Below are positions 42,835-52,311 of a stretch of 64,000 bases of DNA, piece by piece (within the stretch, counting starts at the first letter, position 1; each line of letters opens with the position of its first letter). Position numbers and translations under genes: made by a program. Below the pieces are notes generated by a model. That model did not search any database and was not told where the DNA came from. It saw only the letters and a program-made list of their open reading frames with translations. Origin of the DNA: Thermus composti (GTDB taxonomy: Bacteria > Deinococcota > Deinococci > Deinococcales > Thermaceae); assembly GCF_014647535.1 (NCBI RefSeq), contig NZ_BMPJ01000006.1, positions 1 to 64,000 on the forward strand, written 5' to 3'.

Positions 42835-43395
42835 ATGCGATGGCTCCTAGGAAGCCTGGCCCTTCTGGTACCGGCCCTGGCCCAGACCTTTGAGGTGGTC
42901 TCGGGGGAGGCCCGCTACCGGGTGCGGGAGCAGCTGGTCCAGATCGGCTTCGCCGAGGCCGTGGGCACTACGAAAGCGGTAAGCGGGCAGGTGGTCCTCC
43001 AGGGGAACCAAGTAAGCGGCCTTTTCACCGTGGACCTGAGGGAACTCAGGAGCGACCAGGCCCGGCGGGACAACTACCTGCGGCAGAACACCCTGGAAAC
43101 CCACCGCTTCCCCACCGCCACCTTCCGCCCCAAAAGGGTGGAGGGCCTCCCCAACCCCTTCCCCCGAAGCGGCAAGGCGGTCTTACGGGTGGTGGGGGAC
43201 CTCACCCTGAAGGACGTGACGGAGGAGGTGGTCTGGGAGGGGGAAGCGGAGTTCCGCGGCGATGAGGTGAGGGTCTTCCTGAAGACCGAGTTCCCCTTTG
43301 AGAAGTTCCGCCTGGCCCAGCCCCGGGTGTCGGTGGTCCTCAGCGTGGAAAACCGCATCCGGCTAGAGGCGGACCTGACCTTGAGGCGGAAATGA
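42835..43395 (+). CDS. YceI-family exported lipid-binding protein
   Basis: The 186-residue product has a signal peptide (MRWLLGSLALLVPALA) and the YceI lipocalin-like barrel: FEVVSGEARYRVREQL, VSGQVVLQGNQVSGLFTVDLRELRSDQARRDNYLRQ, HRFPTATFRPKRVEG and VVGDLTLKDVTEEVVWEGEAEF. The family binds isoprenoid or other long lipids in the periplasm; T. thermophilus has a polyprenoid-binding member. Its end overlaps the next gene by four bases, hinting at linked function. Confidence 0.9.
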   Translation: MRWLLGSLALLVPALAQTFEVVSGEARYRVREQLVQIGFAEAVGTTKAVSGQVVLQGNQVSGLFTVDLRELRSDQARRDNYLRQNTLETHRFPTATFRPKRVEGLPNPFPRSGKAVLRVVGDLTLKDVTEEVVWEGEAEFRGDEVRVFLKTEFPFEKFRLAQPRVSVVLSVENRIRLEADLTLRRK

Positions 43396-43970
43396 AGCGG
43401 CGCGCCTTTTTGGGGCTATTCCTCCTTCCCCTGGCCCGGGGGCAGGCCTGCACCCCCACCCCCGCCCTCACGGAAGGCCCCTACTACCTGCGGGAGGTGC
43501 CCAGGCGGCAGGACCTGCGGGAGGGGCTTTTTGGCGTTCCCTTGCGCCTTCTCCTTCGTGTGCAGGACCGGGCCTGCAGGCCCATGGGGGGAGTCCGGGT
43601 GGACCTCTGGCACGCGGACGCCCAAGGCCGCTACTCGGGGGTGCAGGCCCCCGGGGTCTTCTGCCGGGGCTGGCAGGCCACGGACGAGGGGGGAGAGGTG
43701 GCCTTCCTCACCCTCTTCCCCGGCTGGTACCCAGGCCGCACCCCCCACCTCCACCTGCGGGTGGAGGCGGGGGGCCGGGCCTTCGCCACCCAGCTCTTCT
43801 TCCCCGAGGAGGTCCAGCGGGCGGTCTACGCCAAGCCCCCTTACCGGGAGCGGGGGATGCCCCGGGTGGGAAACCGCCAAGACGGCCTCTTCCGGGCCGA
43901 CCTCCTCCTTCCCCTAACCCCCGAAGGGGAAGGCTTCCTGGGGCGCTTCCTCCTCACCCTGCCGTGGTAG
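43392..43970 (+). CDS. Exported intradiol ring-cleavage dioxygenase-like protein
   Basis: The 192-residue protein resembles the catalytic domain of protocatechuate or catechol intradiol dioxygenases. Candidate Fe(III) ligands are Y31 or Y32 in EGPYY, Y113 in FPGWYPGR, and H119 and H121 in PHLHL, with the conserved RVDLWHADAQGRYSG between. The N-terminus MKRRAFLGLFLLPLARGQA looks like an export signal, unlike the soluble degradative enzymes. No aromatic-degradation genes are near. It overlaps the YceI-like gene by four bases and may act on a phenolic or quinone-like compound outside the membrane. Confidence 0.85.
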   Translation: MKRRAFLGLFLLPLARGQACTPTPALTEGPYYLREVPRRQDLREGLFGVPLRLLLRVQDRACRPMGGVRVDLWHADAQGRYSGVQAPGVFCRGWQATDEGGEVAFLTLFPGWYPGRTPHLHLRVEAGGRAFATQLFFPEEVQRAVYAKPPYRERGMPRVGNRQDGLFRADLLLPLTPEGEGFLGRFLLTLPW

Positions 43971-43980
43971 CGTAAGGGGC

Positions 43981-45291
43981 ATGATCGCCCGCTACCAGAC
44001 CCCGGAGATGGCCGCCCTCTGGTCCGAGGAGAACCGCTACCGGATGTGGGCCCTTGTGGAGGCCTACGCCCTCGAGGCCTGGGAGGCCCTGGGCCAGGTG
44101 CCTAAGGGCCTTGCGGCGAGGCTCCTTAAGAAGCTAGAGGAAAGGCCCCTGGACGCCGCCTTCGCCCAAAGGGTGGCGGAGCTGGAGGCGGTAACCCGGC
44201 ACGACCTGGTGGCCTTCACCCGGGCCCTCGCCGAGTGGGCGGAAGACGAGGAGGTGGGCCGCTATCTCCACTTAGGCCTCACCAGCTCGGACATCGTGGA
44301 CACGGCGCAAAACGCCCTCCTGGTGCGGGCCTTGGACCTCATCCTGGAAGAGCTACAAGGGGTAGCGGAGGCCCTTAAGCGCCTGGCCCTCCGCTACAAG
44401 CACACCCCCGCCATCGCCCGCACCCACGGGGTCCACGCCGAGCCCACGAGCTTTGGCCTAAGGTTCCTCTCCTTTCTCGCCGCCTTCCAAAGGGACGAGG
44501 AAAGGCTTAGGCGGGCGCGGGAGACCATCGGGGTCGCCATGCTCTCGGGCTCCGTGGGCAACTACGCCCACGTTCCCCCTGAGGTGGAGGCCCACGTGGC
44601 CGGGCGCCTCGGCCTCGAGCCCGAGCCCGTTTCCACCCAGGTGGTCCCCCGGGACCGGCACGCCGAGGTCCTCTCCGCCCTCGCCATCCTGGGAGGGAAC
44701 CTGGAGCGGGTGGCGGTGGAGCTAAGGCACCTGCAGCGCACCGAGGTCCTCGAGGCCCAAGAGCCCTTCCGGGAGGGCCAGACGGGAAGCTCCTCCATGC
44801 CCCACAAGAAAAACCCCGTGAGCCTGGAAAACCTCACCGGGGTGGCGAGGCTCCTAAGGGGCTACCTCGTGCCCGTTCTGGAAAACATCGCCCTCTGGCA
44901 CGAGCGGGACATCTCCCACTCCTCCGTGGAAAGGGTGGCCCTTCCCGACGCCACTACCCTGGCCCACTACGCCCTAAGGCGGCTTAGGGGGATCCTGGAA
45001 GGCCTCGAGGTCTTTGAGGAAAACCTAGCCAAAAACCTGGACCTCACCCGGGGCCTCGTCTACTCCCAGCAGGTCCTGAACGCCCTCATCCAAAGGGGCC
45101 TTCCCCGGGATCAGGCCTACGCCCTGGTCCAGCGGAACGCCCTAAGGAGCTGGGAGGAAGGGAAAAGCTTCCTTGAACTTCTGGAGCAAGATCCCGAAAA
45201 CCCTTTAAAGGGCGAGGCCCTAAGGGCCCTCTTTGACCCCGCGCCCTTCCTCAAGCACGTGGACGCCATCTACGCCCGGTTTGGCCTTTAG
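43981..45291 (+). CDS. purB: Adenylosuccinate lyase
   Basis: PurB acts twice in purine synthesis, on SAICAR and on adenylosuccinate. The 436-residue sequence has the three superfamily signatures: LHLGLTSSDIVDTAQN, ARTHGVHAEPTSFG with the general acid His, and the catalytic loop GSSSMPHKKNP. C-terminal residues are normal. It lies on the same strand as the other pur genes but is separated from purC by about 1.1 kb containing a RAYT transposase and a restriction-gene remnant. Confidence 0.98.
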   Translation: MIARYQTPEMAALWSEENRYRMWALVEAYALEAWEALGQVPKGLAARLLKKLEERPLDAAFAQRVAELEAVTRHDLVAFTRALAEWAEDEEVGRYLHLGLTSSDIVDTAQNALLVRALDLILEELQGVAEALKRLALRYKHTPAIARTHGVHAEPTSFGLRFLSFLAAFQRDEERLRRARETIGVAMLSGSVGNYAHVPPEVEAHVAGRLGLEPEPVSTQVVPRDRHAEVLSALAILGGNLERVAVELRHLQRTEVLEAQEPFREGQTGSSSMPHKKNPVSLENLTGVARLLRGYLVPVLENIALWHERDISHSSVERVALPDATTLAHYALRRLRGILEGLEVFEENLAKNLDLTRGLVYSQQVLNALIQRGLPRDQAYALVQRNALRSWEEGKSFLELLEQDPENPLKGEALRALFDPAPFLKHVDAIYARFGL

Positions 45292-45324
45292 CCCTTCACA
45301 TGAACCCTGCCCTAAAACGTTCCG

Positions 45325-45495
45325 CTAAGGGGTGGTAAAGGTTGAACCGCTGTATCCGCCTCTGGGCCGAGAAGGCTTTAGGGCGGGGATCCCTGGGCTC
45401 CAGGACAAGCGAGGCCGTCGGGGATTGACCTCACACACCCCTCCTAGCCTCACCCAGCGCCAGCCTTGGGGGAGTTTGGAGGGCCCTTCGGTCAT
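45325..45495 (-). pseudogene. Remnant of a type I restriction-modification specificity subunit (HsdS N-terminus)
   Basis: A 56-residue reading frame carries LPQGWRWVRLGGVCEVNPRRP at 9-29, the typical opening of an HsdS target-recognition domain (usually LPxGWxWVxLGEVCxxNPRR). Intact HsdS proteins have about 400 residues, so nearly all is missing; after Pro28 the frame soon becomes unrelated and stops. The ATG overlaps the stop of the RAYT gene upstream. No hsdM or hsdR is present. It points to a lost restriction locus at this site. Confidence 0.65.
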
Positions 45496-46088
45496 GGGCT
45501 TCCCTCCTGGGTGAACAGCTTCTCCCAAAGGTCATCCTTATCAACGGCCTGCGGGTTTTCCCGGTCCAGGTGCCAGCGCAACGGGTTTTCCGCGATGTAT
45601 CGCCGTATGCGGTTTAGGGATTCGTCGTGGCGGATGATGTGTTCGTAATAGTTGCGTTGCCACAAACGCCGGCGAAACGGCGGCCAACCCCGGGTTTTCA
45701 CCCCGTGAATGTATCCGACCGTGGTACGGGATTTAAACGCCCCAACGATATCCCCAACGGTAGGGGCAACCCTTGTGGTTGCCCCATCATGGGCAGGCAC
45801 AAGGCCTGCCCCTACAGGATCGGTGATAACGAGGATGCCGTGAACATGATTGGGCATGACGACAAACGCATCCAATTCCACCCCAGGAAAACGTTTTGCT
45901 AACCTTTCCCATTCCGCAACCACCATCCGCCCCGCGTCGTTCAAGCGCATTGCATCGCCAACGACCTCCCCAAATAAACACGCGCGATCCTGCGTGCAAA
46001 TGGTAACGAAATACGCCCCTGCCTGTGTGTAATCGTATCCCTTCAGGCGAAGGCTGCGCCGGTGGTGTCTTTCCGGGTCAAACCCCAT
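45492..46088 (-). CDS. REP-associated tyrosine transposase (RAYT, IS200/Y1-like)
   Basis: The 198-residue protein has the RAYT/Y1 HUH layout: N-terminal HHRRSLRLKGYDYTQAG, the metal-binding pair H81-V-H83 in VVMPNHVHGILV, catalytic Tyr at 147 or 148 in QRNYYEHIIRH, and the closing ESLNRIRRYIAENPLRW. RAYTs cut single-stranded REP hairpins and are thought to spread them. The ATG at 46088 has AAAGGAGG upstream. Base composition is clearly less GC-rich than the neighbours, a sign of transfer. It contains a REP-like inverted pair inside the coding frame. Confidence 0.9.
   Translation of the reverse strand: MGFDPERHHRRSLRLKGYDYTQAGAYFVTICTQDRACLFGEVVGDAMRLNDAGRMVVAEWERLAKRFPGVELDAFVVMPNHVHGILVITDPVGAGLVPAHDGATTRVAPTVGDIVGAFKSRTTVGYIHGVKTRGWPPFRRRLWQRNYYEHIIRHDESLNRIRRYIAENPLRWHLDRENPQAVDKDDLWEKLFTQEGSP
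45760..45815. repeat. REP-like inverted pair (BIME) inside the RAYT gene
   Basis: Two REP-like units face each other. The left is at 45760-45785, starting GTAGGGGCAACCCTTGTGG; the right is at 45791-45815, whose reverse complement starts GTAGGGGCAGGCCTTGTGC. They share most bases and are separated by about five. They are read in frame and encode residues 92-110 (VGAGLVPAH then DGATTRVAPT). I saw no further copy in the window. Confidence 0.75.
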
Positions 46089-46418
46089 GCTTTTCGCCTC
46101 CTTTGGGGTTGTTGCCAAGGCTGGGGTAAAAGTGCGGGTGTCCTTAAGTAGATCTTACCCCAGCGATCCTATGACATGCGGGGAAACCACCCCCCGCCGC
46201 TCCTAGCGCCGCGGTCCTGGGCTAGCCCCCAAGGGGCTAGCTGGAGAGCCCCCGGAAAAAGGGCGCCCCCTCGTGCCCACGGGGTCAGGGAAAGGATGCC
46301 CCATTTTCGGGTACCCGGGATGGAGCTGAAAGAGGCGCAAAGGCGCCAGGGCCAGGCGCATACCCCCCTTGTGCCCTACAATGGGAGCAAAGGGCCCTGG
46401 GCCCCTTGAGGGAGAGGC
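46089..46418. other. Intergenic stretch between the RAYT gene and purC with two strong inverted repeats
   Basis: This 330-base stretch holds no convincing gene. GCTGGGGTAA (46120-46129) and TTACCCCAGC (46155-46164) are a perfect 10-base inverted repeat with a 25-base loop, 30 bases upstream of the RAYT start; it may be the transposase's own site. GCTAGCCCC-CAA-GGGGCTAGC (46221-46241) is a perfect 9-base hairpin without a T-run. The last 45 bases contain the purC promoter and leader. Confidence 0.6.
46377..46408 (+). promoter_or_regulatory. Putative purC promoter and leader hairpin
   Basis: TACAAT (46377-46382) is a good -10 box, 36 bases before the purC ATG. The transcript would start just before a GC-rich hairpin, CAAAGGGCC paired with GGCCCCTTG (46388-46408, one mismatch). 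A -35 is not clear. Purine-type regulation cannot be shown: I see no PurR-like or purine riboswitch sequence. Confidence 0.45.
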
Positions 46419-47111
46419 ATGGAGAAGCTCTACGAGGGCAAGGCCAAGGTGCTCTACCGGGAAGGCCCGGACACCTTGAGGGTCTACTTCAAGGACGAGG
46501 CCACGGCTTTTAACGCCCAAAAACGGGGGGTGATCCCCGGCAAGGGGGTGGTGAATAACCGGGTCTCCGCCGCCCTCTTCCGCTACCTCGAGGCCCACGG
46601 GGTCAGGACCCACTTCCTGGAGGAGGTCTCCGAGCGGGAGATGCGGGTGAAGCGGGTGGAGATCCTCCCCCTAGAGGTCATCCTCCGCTTTAGGGCGGCG
46701 GGAAGCTTCGCCCGGCGCTACGGCCTAGAGGAGGGGGCCCCGCTTAAGGCGCCCCTAGTGGAGTTCTCCCTGAAAAACGACGCCTTAGGCGACCCCCTGA
46801 TCTGCGAGAACGCCGTCTTGGCCCTGGGGCTTGCGGGGGAGGCGGAGCTTGCGGCGGTGAAGGCCACCGCCCTAAGGGTGGGGGAACTCCTCAAGGGCTT
46901 CTTCGCCCAAAGGGGCTTAGAGCTCGTGGACTTCAAGCTGGAGTTCGGAAGGAGGAACGGGGAGATCCTCCTCGCCGACGAGATCAGCCCCGACACCATG
47001 CGCCTTTGGGACGAGCGCGGGGAGCCTTTGGACAAGGACCGCTTCCGCAAGGACCTAGGGGGCGTGGAGGAGGCCTACCAGGAGGTCCTAAGGCGGGTTT
47101 TGGGAGGGTAG
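46419..47111 (+). CDS. purC: SAICAR synthetase
   Basis: PurC joins aspartate to CAIR. The 230-residue protein starts MEKLYEGKAKVLYREG, has FFRAAGSFARRYG-like IILRFRAAGSFARRYG, and ends with LLADEISPDTMRLWD, the family signature. It opens the run purC-purS-purQ-HAD-purL-purF, in which every junction is directly adjacent or overlapping, so the genes are surely one operon. GGGAGAGG lies just before the ATG. Confidence 0.97.
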   Translation: MEKLYEGKAKVLYREGPDTLRVYFKDEATAFNAQKRGVIPGKGVVNNRVSAALFRYLEAHGVRTHFLEEVSEREMRVKRVEILPLEVILRFRAAGSFARRYGLEEGAPLKAPLVEFSLKNDALGDPLICENAVLALGLAGEAELAAVKATALRVGELLKGFFAQRGLELVDFKLEFGRRNGEILLADEISPDTMRLWDERGEPLDKDRFRKDLGGVEEAYQEVLRRVLGG

Positions 47112-47363
47112 ATGCCGAGGTACCAGGCCACGCTCCTCATTGAGCTCAAAGACGGGATCCTGGACCCCCAGGGCCGGGCGGTGGAAGGGGTCCTTCGCGA
47201 CCTGGGGCAGGAGGTGGAGTCGGTGCGGGTGGGGAAGGTGCTGGAGGTGGTCTTCCCGGCGGAGGACCTCCAAAGGGCCGAGGAGAAGGCCCAGGCCATC
47301 GGGCGCCTCCTGGCCAACCCGGTGATGGAGGTCTACACCCTGGAGGCCCTGAGGGAACTATGA
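47112..47363 (+). CDS. purS: FGAM synthase subunit PurS
   Basis: PurS is the small structural subunit that holds PurQ and PurL together in the three-part FGAM synthase of Gram-positive bacteria, archaea and Thermus. The 83-residue sequence has the usual RYQATLLIELKDGILDPQG start and the VRVGKVLEV strand. It follows purC without a gap, and its stop overlaps the purQ start (ATGA), as expected for subunits made in fixed ratio. Confidence 0.96.
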   Translation: MPRYQATLLIELKDGILDPQGRAVEGVLRDLGQEVESVRVGKVLEVVFPAEDLQRAEEKAQAIGRLLANPVMEVYTLEALREL

Positions 47364-48043
47364 GGTGGGCCATCGTCCGCTTCCCCGGGTCCAACTGCGA
47401 CGAGGACGCCCGCTTCGCCCTGGAGAAGGTGGGGATCCGGGCGGAGTACGTCTGGCACACGGAAAGGGACCTGAAGGGCTTTGACGGGGTCTTCCTCCCC
47501 GGGGGGTTTAGCTACGGGGACTACCTGAGGGCGGGGGCCCTGGCCGCCAAGAGCCCGGTGATGGAGGCGGTGCGCCGCTTCGCCGAGGAAGGGCGGTACG
47601 TGGTGGGGGTCTGCAACGGCTTCCAGATCCTCACCGAGGCCGGGCTTCTGCCGGGGGCCCTCCTCGCCAACCTGAACCTCCACTTCACCTGCAAGGAGGT
47701 GGGGGTGCAGGTGGAGCGGAACGACCTCCCCTTCACCCGGCTTTACCCAAGGGGAAAGGTGCTTAGGCTCCCCATCGCCCACGCCGAGGGGCGCTACTAC
47801 GCCGATCCCGAAACCCTGGCCCGGCTCGAGGGGGAAGGCCTCGTGGTCTTCCGCTACGCCCCCCTAAAGGACGAGGCGGACTACAACCCCAACGGGAGCC
47901 TTCACGACATCGCCGGGATCGTGAACGAGGGGGGCAACGTCCTCGGCCTGATGCCCCATCCCGAAAGGGCCGTGGACGAGGTCTTGGGCAACGCTGACGG
48001 GCTTCCCTTCTTCCTGGGGCTCGTCAAGGAGGTGGTACGGTGA
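47360..48043 (+). CDS. purQ: FGAM synthase, glutaminase subunit PurQ
   Basis: The 227-residue class I glutamine amidotransferase supplies ammonia to PurL. The nucleophile is in VVGVCNGFQILTEAGLLPG (Cys near 88), and the His-Glu pair lies in LMPHPERA near the end. The start MRWAIVRFPGSNCDED is family typical. It overlaps purS and the HAD gene by four bases each. Confidence 0.97.
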   Translation: MRWAIVRFPGSNCDEDARFALEKVGIRAEYVWHTERDLKGFDGVFLPGGFSYGDYLRAGALAAKSPVMEAVRRFAEEGRYVVGVCNGFQILTEAGLLPGALLANLNLHFTCKEVGVQVERNDLPFTRLYPRGKVLRLPIAHAEGRYYADPETLARLEGEGLVVFRYAPLKDEADYNPNGSLHDIAGIVNEGGNVLGLMPHPERAVDEVLGNADGLPFFLGLVKEVVR

Positions 48044-48753
48044 AACCTAAAGCCATCACTTTTGACTTCTGGGGCACCCTCTTCACCGAGGGGGAGGCGT
48101 TTTTGGAACGGGTCATGCCCGCCCGCTACGAGGTCCTCCTGGACGCCCTCTCCGAGGCGGGCCACCCGGCGGAGGAGGCCGAGGTGCGGGAGGCCTACCG
48201 GCAGGCGGCCTTGGCCTTTGAGGAGGCCTGGAAGGCGGGGGAGCACATGTCCGTCTACGAGCGGGTCGCCCGCATCTTCGCCCTCCTCGGCGCCCCCCAC
48301 GACCCCGGCCTCATCGCCCTCACCGCAAGGAAGCTGGAGGAGACCTCTCTCCTCGTGGACCTTAAGCCCCTTCCCGGGGTGGAGGTCCTTAAGGACCTCG
48401 CCAAGAAGTACCCCCTGGCCCTCGTTTCCGACACCGGCATGACCCCGGGCCGCCTCCTGAGGGAGCACCTGAAGCGGCAGGGCCTGGACGTCTTCCTGGC
48501 CTATAGCTTCTCCGACGAGACAGGCTTCGTGAAGCCCAGGCCCGAGGCCTTCCAGACGGCCCTCGAGGCCTTAGGCGTGGCCCCGGAAGAGGCCTTGCAC
48601 GTGGGGGACCTGCCCCAGACGGACATCAAGGGGGCCTTCGCCACCGGCTACCCTTGGGCGGTGCAGTACGTGGGCCTGAGGGAGGTGAACGGGGAGGTTA
48701 AGCCCACGGCCAAGGTGAAGGACCACCGGGAACTCCTTTCTCTCCTGGAATGA
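48040..48753 (+). CDS. HAD-superfamily hydrolase embedded in the purine operon
   Basis: A 237-residue HAD protein with motif I FDFWGTLFTEG at 8-18 (the second acid replaced by Trp-Gly, as in some HAD members), motif II LVSDTGMTPG, motif III GFVKPRPEAFQ and motif IV HVGDLPQTDIKGA. It sits between purQ and purL with four-base overlaps on both sides (GTGA and ATGA), so it must be made with them. It is not part of the known pathway; a phosphatase acting on a purine intermediate or a damaged nucleotide is a reasonable guess. Confidence 0.83.
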   Translation: MKPKAITFDFWGTLFTEGEAFLERVMPARYEVLLDALSEAGHPAEEAEVREAYRQAALAFEEAWKAGEHMSVYERVARIFALLGAPHDPGLIALTARKLEETSLLVDLKPLPGVEVLKDLAKKYPLALVSDTGMTPGRLLREHLKRQGLDVFLAYSFSDETGFVKPRPEAFQTALEALGVAPEEALHVGDLPQTDIKGAFATGYPWAVQYVGLREVNGEVKPTAKVKDHRELLSLLE

Positions 48754-50919
48754 TGGAAGCCCTGGCCGAGGAGATCGGGATCCCAAAGGAGGAGTACCGG
48801 GAGATCCTCCAGAGGCTTGGGCGGGAGCCCAACCGGGTGGAGCTCCTCCTTTTCAAGGTGATGTGGAGCGAGCACTGCGCCTACAAGAACTCCCGCCCCC
48901 TCCTCAAGGAACTGCCCAAGGAGGGGGAGGCGGTCCTCCAGGGCCCCGGGGAGAACGCCGGCGTGGTGCGCATCGGCGAGGGCTGGGCCGTGGCCTTCAA
49001 GATAGAAAGCCACAACCACCCCTCCGCCGTGGAGCCCTTCCAGGGGGCGGCCACCGGGGTGGGGGGGATCCTGCGGGACATCATGAGCATGGGGGCGAGG
49101 CCCATCGCCCTTCTAGACTCCCTCCGCTTTGGCCCCCCCGAGGGGCGAAGCCGCTACCTCTTCAAAGGGGTGGTCTCGGGGATCGCCTTCTACGGCAACG
49201 CCATCGGCGTGCCCACGGTGGGCGGGGATCTCTATTTCCACGAGGGCTACCGGGAAAACCCCCTGGTGAACGCCATGTGCCTGGGGCTTCTTAAGGAGGA
49301 GCACCTGAAGAAAAGCCGGGCCTCCTTGGGCCGGCCCATCTACTACGCCGGGGCCAAGACGGGCCGGGACGGGATCGGGGGGGCGGCCTTCGCAAGCCGG
49401 GAACTCAAGGAAGAGAAGGAGGAGGACCGGCCCGCCGTCCAGGTGGGGGACCCCTTTTTGGGGAAGCTCCTCATGGAGGCCACCCTCGAGGCCATAGAAC
49501 GGGACCTGGTGGAAGGCGTCCAGGACATGGGGGCGGCGGGGCTCACCAGTAGCCTGGCCGAGCTCGCCCACAAGTCGGGCCTCGGGGTGGAGCTCAACCT
49601 GGACCTCGTCCCCACCCGGGAGGAGGGGATGGCCCCCGAGGAGCTCCTCCTCTCGGAAAGCCAGGAGCGCATGGTCCTGGTGCCCAAGGCGGGCAAGGAG
49701 GCGGAGCTGGAGGCGGTCTTCCGCAGGTGGGGCCTGGACTGCGTCCCCGTGGCCAGGACCATCCCGGAAAGGGTCTTCCGGGTCCTATACCGGGGGAAGG
49801 TGGTGGCCGAGGTCCCCACCGAGGCCCTGGCAGAGGCCCCCACCTACGTGCGCCTGGCCCAGGAAGACCCCGAGATAAGGCGCCTCCGGGAAAGGCCCAT
49901 CCCGCCCCTCGAGGCGGACCCCAAGGAGGTCTTAAAAGGGCTTCTCGCCTCCCCCAACCTGGCAAGCCGCGAGGCGGTCTACGAGCGGTACGACCACCAG
50001 GTGGGGACCCGCACCGCCCTCCTCCCCGGCCAAGGGGATGCCGCCATCCTCTGGATCAAGGGGACCCACCTGGGCGTGGCCGCCAAGGTGGACCAAAACC
50101 CCCGGTATAGCCGCCTCCACCCCCGGCTTGGGGCCATGCACGCCCTGGCCGAGGCCTGCCGCAACGTCTCCGTGGTGGGGGCGAGGCCCCTCGCCTACAC
50201 CGACGGCCTGAACCTGGGAAGCCCCGAGACCCCGGAAGGCTATTACGAGCTCAAGGAGACGGTAGAGGGCCTAAAGGAGGCAAGCGCCGCCCTAGGGGTC
50301 CCCGTGGTCTCGGGGAACGTCTCCCTCTACAACGAGGCGGGGGGCCGCCGCATCCCCCCCACGGCCATGGTGGGGGTGGTGGGGGTCCTGGACGTAAGGC
50401 GCCGGGCGGAGATGGGCTTTAGGCGCCCCGGGGAGGTGGTGGTCCTCATTGGAGAGGAAAGGGGGTCCCTTGGGGCGAGCGAGGTGCTCTACCTCCTCAC
50501 CAAGGAGGAGTTCGGCCACCCCCCTGCCCTGGACCTTAGGCGGGAGAAGGCGGTGCAGGAAACGATCCGGGACCTCATCGCCTCAGGCCTCACCCAGACC
50601 GCCCACGACGTGGCGGAGGGGGGGCTTCTTGTGGCCCTCGCGGAGATGACCTTCCCCTACGGCCTTGGGGCCACGGTGGAGGTGCGGGAAGAAGGCCTCG
50701 AGGCCCTCTTCGGCGAGGCCCCAAGCCGCATCCTCTTCACCGTGGAGAAGGCCCGGCTCCAGGAGGCCACCCTCCTCCTGGAGGAGCGGGGCCTCCCCTA
50801 CCGCATCCTGGGGGAGACCGGGGGGAAGACCCTCACGGTCCTCACCCCCAAGGGGGTGCTAGAGTGGGAGGTGGCCGAGCTTAAGGCCCTCTGGCAACGC
50901 CCCTTGCGGGAGGTCTTGG

Positions 50920-50927
<8 letters not shown>
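48750..50927 (+). CDS. purL: FGAM synthase, large subunit PurL
   Basis: The 725-residue small-type PurL converts FGAR, ATP and ammonia to FGAM. Visible motifs are the ATP/metal segments MWSEHCAYKNSRPLLK, KIESHNHPSAVEPFQGAATGVGG and DMGAAGLTSS, repeated in the second half as GAMHALAEACRNVSVVGARPLAYTDGLN and VVSGNVSLYNEAGG. The length indicates the three-subunit system with PurS and PurQ rather than the fused enzyme. It overlaps purF by eight bases. Confidence 0.98.

Positions 50928-52296
<1,369 letters not shown>

Positions 52297-52311
<15 letters not shown>

Noticed and set aside
45425-45450. TTGACC and TAGCCT as a plus-strand promoter in the accessory patch
   Set aside because: Spacing is only 14 bases and no gene follows on the plus strand.
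45332-45514. 60-codon plus-strand frame opposite the hsdS remnant
   Set aside because: No motif, no ribosome-binding site, and fully explained by the other strand.
45627-45902. 91-codon frame opposite the RAYT gene, with GRGNPCGCPIMGRHKACPYR
   Set aside because: That peptide is simply the other-strand reading of the REP pair; such peptides are common mis-annotations.
46221-46241. GCTAGCCCC-CAA-GGGGCTAGC as a terminator
   Set aside because: The stem is perfect but no T-run follows on either strand; more likely a mobile-element or REP-like remnant.
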